This document shows positions 1 through 5,916 of a stretch of 8,905 bases of DNA, piece after piece; positions within the stretch are counted from its first letter, which is position 1, and each line of letters opens with the position of its first letter. Position numbers and translations under genes: made by a program. The notes under the pieces are model-generated. The model saw only the letters and a list, made by a program, of their open reading frames with translations. It searched no databases and was not told the DNA's origin. The DNA comes from JBEIHX01 sp040381075 (GTDB taxonomy: Bacteria; Pseudomonadota; Alphaproteobacteria; Caulobacterales; Aquidulcibacteraceae), in the NCBI GenBank assembly GCA_040381075.1, contig JBEIHX010000056.1, forward strand, positions 1 to 8,905, written 5' to 3'.

Positions 1-356
1 CAGGTGGCCGCAAACGCCTCAAGACCGGTGCGCCGCAGGAGGAAGGGCAGGATCAACCACATGGTGACGCAGACGAAAGAGCGCGCCGCCGCGCGCTCCT
101 CTGCAGCGGAAATCGGCTCCACGTCCGTCCGCACGAGGCTGGCGCACAACGCCTCGCGTTCCGCCGCTGGGATCGGGAGTTGCATGTTCACCACGGCCGC
201 GACGAAGTCACAAATGGTGCGACTATGGGCAAAGCCGCCCTGAATCTGGCCGTGCCCGGCGCTTGCGCTCCAGGCGCTCTGGGGCGCGGCGACAAGCGCC
301 GAAACCGACAGGCCGGAGATCAGAACCTGCCGGCGCGGTATCACAGCCTGGATCAT
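1..356 (-). CDS. Hypothetical exported protein, partial (C-terminus beyond window)
   Basis: An open frame runs from an ATG at 356 to the window edge: 118 codons and no stop. A good ribosome binding site (GGAG, 8 bases before the ATG) supports the start. Residues 8-24 look like an export signal: two arginines in PRRQVLISG, then a hydrophobic stretch (LISGLSVSALVAAP), then small residues (WSASA) suited to cleavage. The paired arginines resemble a Tat signal, but the motif is not complete. The mature part has cysteines near residues 49, 71 and 96 and a hydrophobic segment near 95-107 (FVCVTMWLILPFLL) that may be a membrane segment or a buried helix. I do not recognise the family and assign no function. 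The signal and start are seen directly; localisation is inferred. Confidence 0.55.
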   Translation of the reverse strand, partial: MIQAVIPRRQVLISGLSVSALVAAPQSAWSASAGHGQIQGGFAHSRTICDFVAAVVNMQLPIPAAEREALCASLVRTDVEPISAAEERAAARSFVCVTMWLILPFLLRRTGLEAFAAT

Positions 357-695
357 TTTCGGTGCTCCTGAAGGACACAAAACCATAGCATTTCCACCGC
401 GCGCACGCACCTGAAATCGACCCGAAAAACCGCACGCAACCACCGGAAAACAAACATAAAAAATAGAAATTTCAGCGGCGCCGGAGCGCGCTTCTTTTGA
501 GGCCAGATCCCAGGGTCATGGACCGGCCTGATGACCCTGCTTCCGCAGGCGTCAGCGCCCTTTGGCAGACCAAACTGTGGTGTGGTCCTGCCTGCATCCG
601 GTCGGACGTCACCCTTCGGAGCGCGACGCGTCGCAGGGCCCCGCACCGTCCCTGCCGACGGGGCGCGCCCCCCAGCGCGTCAACCCTGAGCCCCG
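357..695. other. Intergenic stretch, no gene seen
   Basis: No convincing gene lies here. The part near 420-475 is A-rich and lies upstream of the minus-strand exported-protein gene, so it probably holds that gene's promoter, though I cannot pick clear -35 and -10 boxes. The rest holds a palindromic repeat at 512-549 and GC-rich sequence whose open frames are long only because stop codons are rare at this GC content. Confidence 0.5.
512..549. repeat. REP-like palindromic repeat (two nested hairpins)
   Basis: AGGGTCAT at 512-519 pairs perfectly with ATGACCCT at 531-538 across an 11-base loop. It runs into a second hairpin, CCTGC TTCC GCAGG, at 536-549. Short palindromes of this CCTGC-ttcc-GCAGG type occur in many copies between genes of alphaproteobacteria, so a dispersed repeat is the likeliest reading. 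No second copy lies in this window, so its repetitive nature is inferred. A terminator is less likely because no T-run follows on either strand. Confidence 0.35.
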
Positions 696-1191
696 TCACC
701 GCGCTGCTGTCACCAGCAGCGGATGCGGCCCGCCGCGCTTCATTGCTCCGCCCATCAGGCGAAGACGCACCTGGTCGATCAGGCGCCCGCCCGGATCCAG
801 CCGGCGCTGTACGCCCATCCAATGCGCCGTCGTCGGGACCGCCACCCTCAAGGTCCTCGTCCCGCGGCATCTCCGCCGCGTCCATGATCTCTGGCGCATC
901 CCGGATCGCCTGATCAAACCGCGTGCGGGCGCACCGTCCGTCCACGGTCAGCGTCACAGACACCAGCAGCGTCGACCACGACGCGACCATGCCCTGGTCA
1001 ACTTCACCCATCAGGCGCAGCAGGGCGCCGCGGGTCACAAGCCGGCGCACGCGCTCCAGGACCGCGTTGGGCGACTGCCCGACCGCCCCGGCCAGAGCCT
1101 GCGCCGGCGCGCCCGGATCGCGGTGCTGGGCCAGCAGCAGTCACGCATCAATCCGGTCCAACGCCAGGCCCGCGGGCGCCGTGAGGCGCGC
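696..1191 (-). pseudogene. Broken Lrp/AsnC-family transcriptional regulator
   Basis: This is a decayed paralogue of the intact Lrp/AsnC gene at 7186-7686, in the same orientation. Both proteins share LTAPAGLALDRIDA, SPNAVLER, QAIRDAPEIMDA and GGRLIDQVRLRLMGGA. There are three lesions. The codon matching Cys17 of the intact protein is TGA (1143-1141). Five bases are missing at about 850/851 relative to the other copy, shifting the frame after the DEDL motif. The codon matching the intact start Met is GCG (1191-1189). Between the lesions the helix-turn-helix and effector-domain sequence is still readable, and the original stop survives at 696. DNA similarity continues upstream to about 1304. 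The lesions are seen directly. Loss of function follows from them, since the nonsense codon precedes the DNA-binding helices. Confidence 0.85.
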
Positions 1192-1304
1192 TGCGCCCGC
1201 GCGACCTCGGCCGCTGCGCGCGCAGGGGCCGCCATCGTCCGCCGCACCAGCCGCATCAGCGCCGTTCGCCCTGCCGGAAGCGCTGTCGCCATGACTGTTG
1301 ACAT

Positions 1305-1859
1305 GCCACTGAGTGACCAACTGGCGCTGCGCCCTGCGGTCGGGCGGCGATAACCGCGCCCGGAACAGCGCGTTTCGTATCGCCATCCGACGCGGGATAC
1401 CGCCGGTTCTGCGCTTCGCTCGCGGCCGGGAGACGCGCAGGCGACAGGCTTGCGATGCTGGCTGTTGCCCGGCGCCCCGCATCATCCCAGGCTGGCCACC
1501 TTGCGGGGCATGGCGGTCGACGGTCAGGCCGCGCAGGGGCAACGCCGGCTGATGCTGAAGCCCCCGGTCGAATGGTGCGGTCAGCATGCGGTGAATGGCC
1601 GCCAGCGTGATCGCGAAATCTTTTCGTCACGGCCACTTGCTCGTGGCCGCGTTGTAATTGTAGCTTACGCGACCGCTGGCGGATTTGATTTTGGTCCGCC
1701 GGGTCGAGCTGTTTCACAGCAGATTGAAATCCCTGTACTGCGTTGCTTCCTCTCTGTTTTCTGTCTGTATTGCGTTCTTCCCGAAATACGCCCGAGGCGG
1801 CCGGCCTGCAACACAGACCGGGCGTGCCTCCTGTTACCTTCATGAACTGGAGCCCTTCC
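1305..1859. other. Long intergenic stretch, no recognisable gene
   Basis: Several open frames cross this stretch on both strands, but none has a convincing ribosome site together with a recognisable family. A compact hairpin lies at 1630-1649 (CGGCCAC, 6-base loop, GTGGCCG) with no T-run after it. The last 120 bases are less GC-rich and probably carry the promoter of the lipoprotein gene that starts at 1860. The minus-strand frames here could hold a worn-out gene, but I cannot name one. Confidence 0.45.
1743..1771 (+). promoter_or_regulatory. Possible sigma-70 promoter for the lipoprotein gene
   Basis: TTGCTT at 1743-1748 and TGTATT at 1766-1771 are 17 bases apart, each matching four of six consensus bases. 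They sit about 90 bases before the lipoprotein start, in the least GC-rich part of the gap. Position and spacing are reasonable, but such matches arise by chance. Confidence 0.22.
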
Positions 1860-2231
1860 ATGCGTGCTGTTGGAGTCATTTCGCTTTCCGCGACGCTGTT
1901 CCTTGCCAGCGCCTGCGCAACACCCCCCGATCGCGTTTCCGCGTCCTATGTGTCCCCGCTGCAATATCAGTCCTACAGCTGTGAGCAGATCACCATTGAA
2001 CTTCAGCGGATTGGCGCACGGGTCGCTGAAGTGACCGGCCAACAGCAGCGCGCCGCCACCAATGATCAGATCGCCATGGGAGTAGGGCTGGTCCTGTTCT
2101 GGCCGGCGCTGTTCTTTCTTGCGTCGGACAACAACAAGAAAGAGGAGCTTTCCCGCCTCAAGGGTGAATACGATGCCTTGCAGCAGACCGGCACAATGAA
2201 GAACTGCTTCAAGCAGGCGCCGACGTCCTAG
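1860..2231 (+). CDS. Small lipoprotein with one membrane segment, hypothetical
   Basis: This is a 123-residue protein. The ATG at 1860 is chosen because GGAG lies 7 bases upstream and because it places a typical lipoprotein signal right at the N-terminus: a hydrophobic stretch ending in LFLASAC, with Cys19 as the likely lipidated residue. Earlier in-frame starts would bury that signal. The mature part has SPLQYQSYSCEQ around residues 32-43, a glutamine-rich helical stretch, a strongly hydrophobic segment at about 71-88 (GVGLVLFWPALFFLA), then a charged tail. The pattern SYSCEQI...LFWPALFFL matches a widespread group of small uncharacterised proteobacterial lipoproteins, as I recall it, with no known reaction. 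The likely location is the cell envelope. The next plus-strand gene begins 187 bases on and also encodes an exported protein, so the pair may share envelope-related work. Confidence 0.75.
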   Translation: MRAVGVISLSATLFLASACATPPDRVSASYVSPLQYQSYSCEQITIELQRIGARVAEVTGQQQRAATNDQIAMGVGLVLFWPALFFLASDNNKKEELSRLKGEYDALQQTGTMKNCFKQAPTS

Positions 2232-2418
2232 CCGCGCCGTAACACGGGTGCGACGCTGGCAGGAGTGGCGGCGCACCCGAGGCGACCCCTGCCGACACTG
2301 CTCCTGAGGACACGCGGGCAATCGTGCGTTCGCGGCTGCAGGGCTGTTTCATCGGCAGACCGGATTATCTGCACGGCGGCAGTTGCGCCGCAAATGCCCT
2401 TCAGGAGATCTACCCCCA

Positions 2419-3138
2419 ATGCGCCTGGCTCATTGTGTTCACGGTGTTTGCGCGATTGTGCTGTTGCTGCTGGCGCCGAACGCCCCTGCCACAGCGCAGG
2501 CGCAAGGCCCCCAACCGGCTGACGCACATCACGCCCAGCCGGCTCATGAACCGGCCGGGGCCGGTCCCGTGGCCCCGGCGCCAGGCGCCGCTGCGCCAGG
2601 GGTCACTGCGCCAGGGGTCACTGCGCCACCGGCCGCGCCTGCGCTGGAGCCGGTGACGCCCGAGACAGGGGCGCTGTCGTCTGACCTCCCCGGCGAAGCA
2701 CCGCCCACCGCTGCTGAGGCCGTTGATGGCGTTCAGTCCGACGGGGCATCGGCCGCCAGCGATGCGTCCGTGGCGCCGGCGCGTCTCGTGTTTTTCAGGC
2801 CGAGCGGATTTTCCGGGGCGATCTACACCTACCACGTGGTTCAGGTGGGAGAAGACGGCGCGTCGACGCCGGACACACCGCGCATCGGCAGCCTGCCGAA
2901 TGGCGGGTACTTTCAGGTCGAGATGAAGCCCGGTCAGTACTACTTCAACATCCGCGGCCCGATGGCGGCCAACCTCGCGAAGGATCGCCTTCAGGTCGAG
3001 GCGCCGCCCGGCGCAACGATCTACATCGAGCAGATCATTCGCGTGGGACTGATAACGGGCGGCTTTCAGCTCATTCGTGCGACCGAGGCGGACTTCAGGC
3101 GCAGGCGCCTGACAGAGTGGAAGCCGGGAGCCGAATAG
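2419..3138 (+). CDS. Secreted DUF2846-like protein with Ala/Pro-rich linker
   Basis: This is a 239-residue protein. The ATG at 2419 has AGGAG 11 bases upstream and begins a clear Sec-type signal peptide: a hydrophobic core (CAIVLLLLAPNA) followed by small residues near 24-28 (ATAQA), the probable cleavage zone. Residues about 30-120 form a low-complexity Ala/Pro/Gly linker. Residues about 122-225 form a folded beta-rich domain with ARLVFFRPSGFSG, PRIGSLPNGGYF and KPGQYYFNI. This fits the DUF2846 family of exported proteins of unknown function, where a phrase close to R-L-Y-[FV]-[YF]-R typically opens the domain. An in-frame TTG at 2383 would spoil the signal peptide, so I reject it. No lipobox cysteine is present, unlike many relatives, so it may be soluble in the periplasm. 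Confidence 0.75.
   Translation: MRLAHCVHGVCAIVLLLLAPNAPATAQAQGPQPADAHHAQPAHEPAGAGPVAPAPGAAAPGVTAPGVTAPPAAPALEPVTPETGALSSDLPGEAPPTAAEAVDGVQSDGASAASDASVAPARLVFFRPSGFSGAIYTYHVVQVGEDGASTPDTPRIGSLPNGGYFQVEMKPGQYYFNIRGPMAANLAKDRLQVEAPPGATIYIEQIIRVGLITGGFQLIRATEADFRRRRLTEWKPGAE
2581..2625 (+). repeat. 15-base tandem repeat inside the linker
   Basis: The unit CCAGGGGTCACTGCG occurs twice without change (2596-2610 and 2611-2625), preceded by a degenerate copy at 2581-2595. Being a multiple of three, it adds the pentapeptide APGVT-type repeat to the secreted protein without shifting the frame. It can vary in number by slippage and only lengthen or shorten the linker. Confidence 0.8.
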
Positions 3139-3297
3139 AGCCAGCCTTTGCGCCGGCGGCGGCGCGACGCAGAGTAGCGGCTCTTCCACCGCATGCGTTG
3201 CGCGCCCGTCACCCCTGCCTGCCGTTCCCGGCACGCTGACCAGCCACGAACGCGGAGTCAATCCAAGGTTTCGACTTGCCGAAGCGCTCCCTAAAAC

Positions 3298-3417
3298 CGC
3301 CAGGCTCTTGTCGACTGTTTTGCGATCAATTCCAAAAAGCCGCGCCGCCGCTCGGCGGTTGCCGCCCTCGATCACCACGGAACGGCGAACGGATTCGTAA
3401 ACGTCCATGTCCTTCAT
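3298..3417 (-). pseudogene. istA: Truncated IS21-family transposase (N-terminal istA fragment)
   Basis: Forty codons from an ATG at 3417 encode the N-terminal helix-turn-helix of an IS21-family IstA transposase: MDVYESVRRSVVIEGGN followed by RRAAARLFGIDRKTVDKSL. Family members typically read close to EIYxxVRRxxLVEGxSxREAARxFGxxRxTVxKML. Recognition then stops at about 3298. Intact IstA proteins run to roughly 400-500 residues and carry a DDE catalytic core, absent here. No istB helper gene is found. The open frame continues past the match, but its sequence no longer resembles IstA, so the fragment appears fused to unrelated DNA. It should have no transposition activity. The family call rests on my memory of the motif and on the matching terminal repeats at 3610-3660. 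Confidence 0.7.
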
Positions 3418-3497
3418 CCCGGCGCCGCCTCCCGTGACCGGCAGGACAGCGACCATAGATGTGGCCGGTTTTTTGACCGCCATGCACCGTTAACACA

Positions 3498-3529
3498 CGG
3501 CGCCCCTGCGGCCCATTATTGGGGCGCCG
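3498..3529. repeat. 9-bp perfect inverted repeat upstream of the istA fragment
   Basis: CGGCGCCCC (3498-3506) and GGGGCGCCG (3521-3529) flank a 14-base loop. It lies between the IS end and the istA start, so it may regulate the transposase or be a protein-binding site. No T-run follows, which argues against an intrinsic terminator. Confidence 0.5.
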
Positions 3530-3609
3530 CGTACAGAAGCTGTCGGAATACGCAGTCGCGGGCAGCGCGAAAACGGCAGCTCACACCAACATGACAAAGC
3601 CGCGCAAAA

Positions 3610-3655
3610 GGGGTCCCTATTGCATGCCGATCGGGGGTCCCTTATGGGCGCCGAT
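3610..3655 (-). repeat. Two terminal repeats of the IS21-type end
   Basis: Two 22-base copies lie at 3610-3631 and 3634-3655, 24 bases apart from start to start. Both open with GGGGTCCCT and close with GCCGAT, with 17 of 22 positions equal. Multiple repeats near each end are a known trait of IS21 elements, where they bind the transposase. Confidence 0.75.
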
Positions 3656-3681
3656 TGACACTTCGGCTCCTCTGGAACCGC

Positions 3682-3724
3682 AAGAAACCCGAACAGGCAC
3701 GATAAGAGTGCTGAGCGGTTCGGG
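3682..3724 (-). terminator. Probable intrinsic terminator of the second lipoprotein gene
   Basis: On the minus strand, about 20 bases after the lipoprotein stop, CCCGAAC pairs with GTTCGGG (outer arms 3718-3724 and 3688-3694). An inner GCAC/GTGC stem (3697-3700 with 3708-3711) lies inside the loop, and TTTCTT follows directly. Position and T-rich tail fit a Rho-independent terminator. The long branched loop makes it less than textbook. Confidence 0.45.
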
Positions 3725-3744
3725 CCGGTCGTAAAGGAGGCAAT

Positions 3745-4416
3745 TCAACAACCCTGCGGCAGCGCGAACTGCTCTGTCCGACCACCAGGCTTTCCTGGAA
3801 AATCCGTTGTAAGTTGTGCAATGAAGCCGGGCATGAGAACTGCAAGGTTGCCGCAGCTCCCCTCGCTCCTGACACGGCCTTCATACAGGGTCGCGTCGAG
3901 TTTTTGATCCGCCGTCAGCGAGTAGATCTTGACGTTCACGAAGCGCGCGAACTCCCGGGTGGTGCGGGTGACTGGGACGTATCCAGTGACGCCATAGGTT
4001 GGCGTGTTCGTCGTCGTAGCATTGACTGTGGTTGTGTTGCCAAAGGAATTGATGGTGCCCGTTGTCGTTGATCCAGAAGAACCAGTCACCCCGAACTGCG
4101 GCACTACACTGGTTCTTGCCACCATCTGACCGTCGTCAATGCCATAGTCCAGAAACGCGACATACTTCGTGTCCGTGTCCAAAGGCCCCACAACATAACC
4201 GTGCCTGCGAAGGGCCTGCGTGAACTGTTCTGCGTATGCTTGGAATTCCAGGCCCTCAATCTCCCGGCGCAGCGCAAGCACACTTATCTTGCCCGCTGGC
4301 GCGACGTCAGGAAGCGCGTGAAACACTGTCAAACGGGAAGATACAGGTGTGACAGGTGTCGCGCAGCCCAACAGAGCCAAACTCGAAGCGATGGCGGAAA
4401 TGATTACCCTGACCAT
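3745..4416 (-). CDS. Lipoprotein, DUF4136-like, with Thr/Asn-rich insert
   Basis: This is a 223-residue protein. The ATG at 4416 is chosen because a G-rich ribosome site (GGGGGC) lies about 6-10 bases upstream and because it exposes a classic lipoprotein signal, ISAIASSLALLGC, with Cys18 as the lipidated residue. A 55-residue in-frame extension upstream would bury it. Residues about 45-95 (FQAYAEQFTQALRRHGYVV, then a short strand with AFLDYGI) resemble the core of exported DUF4136-type lipoproteins, which carry a similar short helix then beta-sheet layout. Residues 111-150 are a low-complexity Thr/Ser/Asn/Gly stretch (GSTTTGTINSFGN, TTTNTPTYGVTG), probably a surface loop. Residues 155-222 return to beta-rich sequence (FVNVKIYSLT, KLDATLYEGRV). 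Likely site: inner face of the outer membrane. The function is unknown. It appears to be transcribed alone. Confidence 0.75.
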   Translation of the reverse strand: MVRVIISAIASSLALLGCATPVTPVSSRLTVFHALPDVAPAGKISVLALRREIEGLEFQAYAEQFTQALRRHGYVVGPLDTDTKYVAFLDYGIDDGQMVARTSVVPQFGVTGSSGSTTTGTINSFGNTTTVNATTTNTPTYGVTGYVPVTRTTREFARFVNVKIYSLTADQKLDATLYEGRVRSEGSCGNLAVLMPGFIAQLTTDFPGKPGGRTEQFALPQGC

Positions 4417-4508
4417 ATGCAGCCCCCATTCACCGGGGCAAAGGCTCTCGAGCCACGACTTGGAATTCAACCTTTCATCACAGCCACACGGAAAAACACG
4501 CAAAAATT

Positions 4509-4658
4509 TTAAGATGGTATCGGTGCGCCTGCTATATGGAGCGCATCGGCTGGCCATTTGCGCTGGCGCGTGACGATGCAAACAAACGCATCAACCTCGA
4601 AAGTATCGGCGGTCTGACGCTCCAGCGCCTCCCGCCAGCGGCGCCCATCGTGTGGCAT
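4509..4658 (-). CDS. Possible small hypothetical protein (49 aa), doubtful
   Basis: In the gap after the ParA operon, a minus-strand frame from an ATG at 4658 gives 49 residues with natural-looking composition: RRWREALERQTADTFEV, then DAFVCIVTRQRKWPADA. The same frame extends back to a TTG at 4739 that has GAGGGGG 6 bases upstream, but that would overlap the operon's last gene. No family is recognised and the ATG has no good ribosome site. It could be the end of a decayed gene rather than an active one. Confidence 0.2.
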   Translation of the reverse strand: MPHDGRRWREALERQTADTFEVDAFVCIVTRQRKWPADALHIAGAPIPS

Positions 4659-4674
4659 GTGGTGCAGCGTTTGA

Positions 4675-5043
4675 TTATCTCCGTGCGCCGGACCGACTGG
4701 CGGCGCGTGGTGCGGGCGAGGCGGGGCGGTCGCCTGCAAGCAGCCCCCTCAACTCGGCGCGGATGTCAGCCATGCCAATCCCTTTGTCGAACTTGGCTCG
4801 ATGAGGGTTCCAAGCTTTTGACGTCTTCTTCAGCTGCGCAAGAGTCATCTTGCCGAGCGCGAGGTCAATGAACGTCCCGTGGGATGTGGCGGACAGTCTA
4901 CAGGCCGCATCGAGAGGCATCGAGGTCAGCAGTGGGTCGATCGCGATCGCAAGCATCTTCTTCTGAACCGCTTCAACCTGGGACGACTTCAGAGACGCGC
5001 TCTCGCGCGCTGCGACGAGAAACCTGGCAAGATCAATGCTCAT
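4675..5043 (-). CDS. Small helical protein with basic tail, third gene of the ParA operon
   Basis: This is a 122-residue protein. Its ATG overlaps the ParA stop by four bases (ATGA), and a strong site, GAGGAGG, lies 7 bases upstream. Both point to coupled translation with ParA. The body (residues 1-103) looks mostly alpha-helical: IDLARFLVAARESA, SQVEAVQKKMLAIAI, LDAACRLSATSHGTFIDLALG, and MADIRAELRGLLAG. Residues 104-122 form a disordered Pro/Ala/Arg tail ending in SRSGARR, which could touch DNA or the nucleoid. The gene stands where parB usually stands, but the protein has no ParB nuclease-like or helix-turn-helix motif that I can recognise and is much shorter than typical ParB. It may be an alternative ATPase partner like the small centromere-binding proteins of some plasmid systems. 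That is inference from position only. Confidence 0.8.
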   Translation of the reverse strand: MSIDLARFLVAARESASLKSSQVEAVQKKMLAIAIDPLLTSMPLDAACRLSATSHGTFIDLALGKMTLAQLKKTSKAWNPHRAKFDKGIGMADIRAELRGLLAGDRPASPAPRAASRSGARR

Positions 5044-5915
5044 CCCGCGACCTCCTCGGTAGTCCGCATTACATACTGGGCGACTTCACTGATTCGTGCT
5101 GCGCCAGTCTCGCCATACATCTTGACGAATGTGCGTGGCGTCCAGTCACCCTGGGCGAAGCCGATCGGGGCAAGTTTCGGAAAGGTGATCAAGTCTTCGA
5201 AGTCCGAGGCGCCGACGCTCGATTTGGTTTTGCTGATCGAGCGGACGTGGGTCCGGTCAATGAAGGCCTCGATATGCCTCTGCCAGTTGGCCCTCGGATC
5301 CATCAAGGTCCACAGCCAGCGGGCCTTGTGTTGGACGCCCAGCGCGGTCAGTTCCTGTTCGTAGAGGTCGAGTCCCCAGGTCCCAAAAGCATCTGAATTG
5401 CTCGGAACCAGAATGAAGTCGGCCTGCTTGGACGCACTGTCAGAAAGCAGGCTGCGTCCTGGCGGGGTATCTATGAGCACATATTCAAACCTGGCTTTCA
5501 GCGCGTTGATGATGCGCTGGAAGCGATCGCGGACCGCCCTCTTGGGGTTCGGTAGAAGAACACGGCCGTCCCGGATCTTGTCCTCGACGCGCCAAAGCTC
5601 CGGCGAACACGGCAGAAGAGCCAGCGGGACGCCGGGCTTGTTCGTCAAATGGCTGACCTGCCCGATTGTGATCTTGGAAACGTCGATGGTCCGGCCGGTC
5701 AGTTGGCGGCCTATGAGCAGTCGAGCGATCGACATGCCTTCCAGGTCGCGGGTCCGCGGTCCCAAAAGTGCTGTCGTGGCGCTGGCCTGTGGATCAAGGT
5801 CAACGACGCACACCGACTTACCCTCGTCGGCCGTGATCGCATGCGCCAGCGACACAACGAGTGTGGTCTTGCCAACACCGCCTTTTCGGTTCGCTACGGT
5901 TATTGCACGACCCAT
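5040..5915 (-). CDS. parA: ParA/Soj-type deviant Walker A ATPase
   Basis: This is a 291-residue ATPase of the ParA/MinD superfamily, which binds ATP and nonspecific DNA and moves cargo or DNA over the nucleoid. The deviant Walker A motif, KGGVGKTT, is at residues 11-18 with the signature lysine at 11 and the catalytic lysine at 16. The Walker A-prime (switch I) stretch VVDLDPQAS is at 37-45, and Walker B, YVLIDTPPG, is at 145-153. All key residues are present and the length is normal for chromosomal or short plasmid ParA. There is no N-terminal helix-turn-helix extension, so it probably does not self-repress as type Ia ParA does. The start is firm: GGAGG lies 6 bases before the ATG, which sits one base after the upstream gene's stop. 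Its neighbours are a possible winged-helix/nuclease-like protein and a small protein, not parB, so its cargo may not be a plasmid centromere. Confidence 0.9.
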   Translation of the reverse strand: MGRAITVANRKGGVGKTTLVVSLAHAITADEGKSVCVVDLDPQASATTALLGPRTRDLEGMSIARLLIGRQLTGRTIDVSKITIGQVSHLTNKPGVPLALLPCSPELWRVEDKIRDGRVLLPNPKRAVRDRFQRIINALKARFEYVLIDTPPGRSLLSDSASKQADFILVPSNSDAFGTWGLDLYEQELTALGVQHKARWLWTLMDPRANWQRHIEAFIDRTHVRSISKTKSSVGASDFEDLITFPKLAPIGFAQGDWTPRTFVKMYGETGAARISEVAQYVMRTTEEVAG

Positions 5916-5916
5916 G

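Larger units (their letters stand above)
3298..3660 (-). mobile_element. Remnant of an IS21-family insertion sequence (one end plus istA start)
   Basis: Read on the minus strand, this begins with TGTCAATCGGCGCCC at 3660, the usual TGT-type start of an IS21-family end, followed by spaced copies of a GGGACCCC-containing repeat. The istA fragment lies about 240 bases further in and in the expected orientation. No opposite end was found in the window, so one side has been deleted or overwritten. The remnant lies between two envelope-protein genes and 84 bases beyond the lipoprotein stop at 3745. Confidence 0.65.

Noticed and set aside
562..1353. Plus-strand frame of 263 codons
   Set aside because: It runs antisense to the broken Lrp gene and is Arg/Pro-rich, as expected of a shadow in high-GC DNA.
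1630..1649. CGGCCAC/GTGGCCG hairpin as a terminator
   Set aside because: No T-run on either strand and no gene end beside it; kept only as a note on the gap.
3150..3165. GCGCCG/CGGCGC hairpin after the DUF2846 gene
   Set aside because: Stem is possible but short, with no T-run; such stems are common by chance in GC-rich DNA.
2410..3483. Long minus-strand frame (357 codons)
   Set aside because: Only its first part matches IstA. The rest lies antisense to the DUF2846 gene, whose signal peptide and domain are clear, and is Arg-rich as shadow frames are.
3733..3740. AAAGGAGG, a perfect ribosome-site-like sequence on the plus strand
   Set aside because: No start codon follows at a usable distance, and the minus-strand lipoprotein gene ends there.
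4884..5396. Plus-strand frames opposite parA
   Set aside because: parA on the other strand carries complete Walker motifs and a strong ribosome site, so these are shadows.
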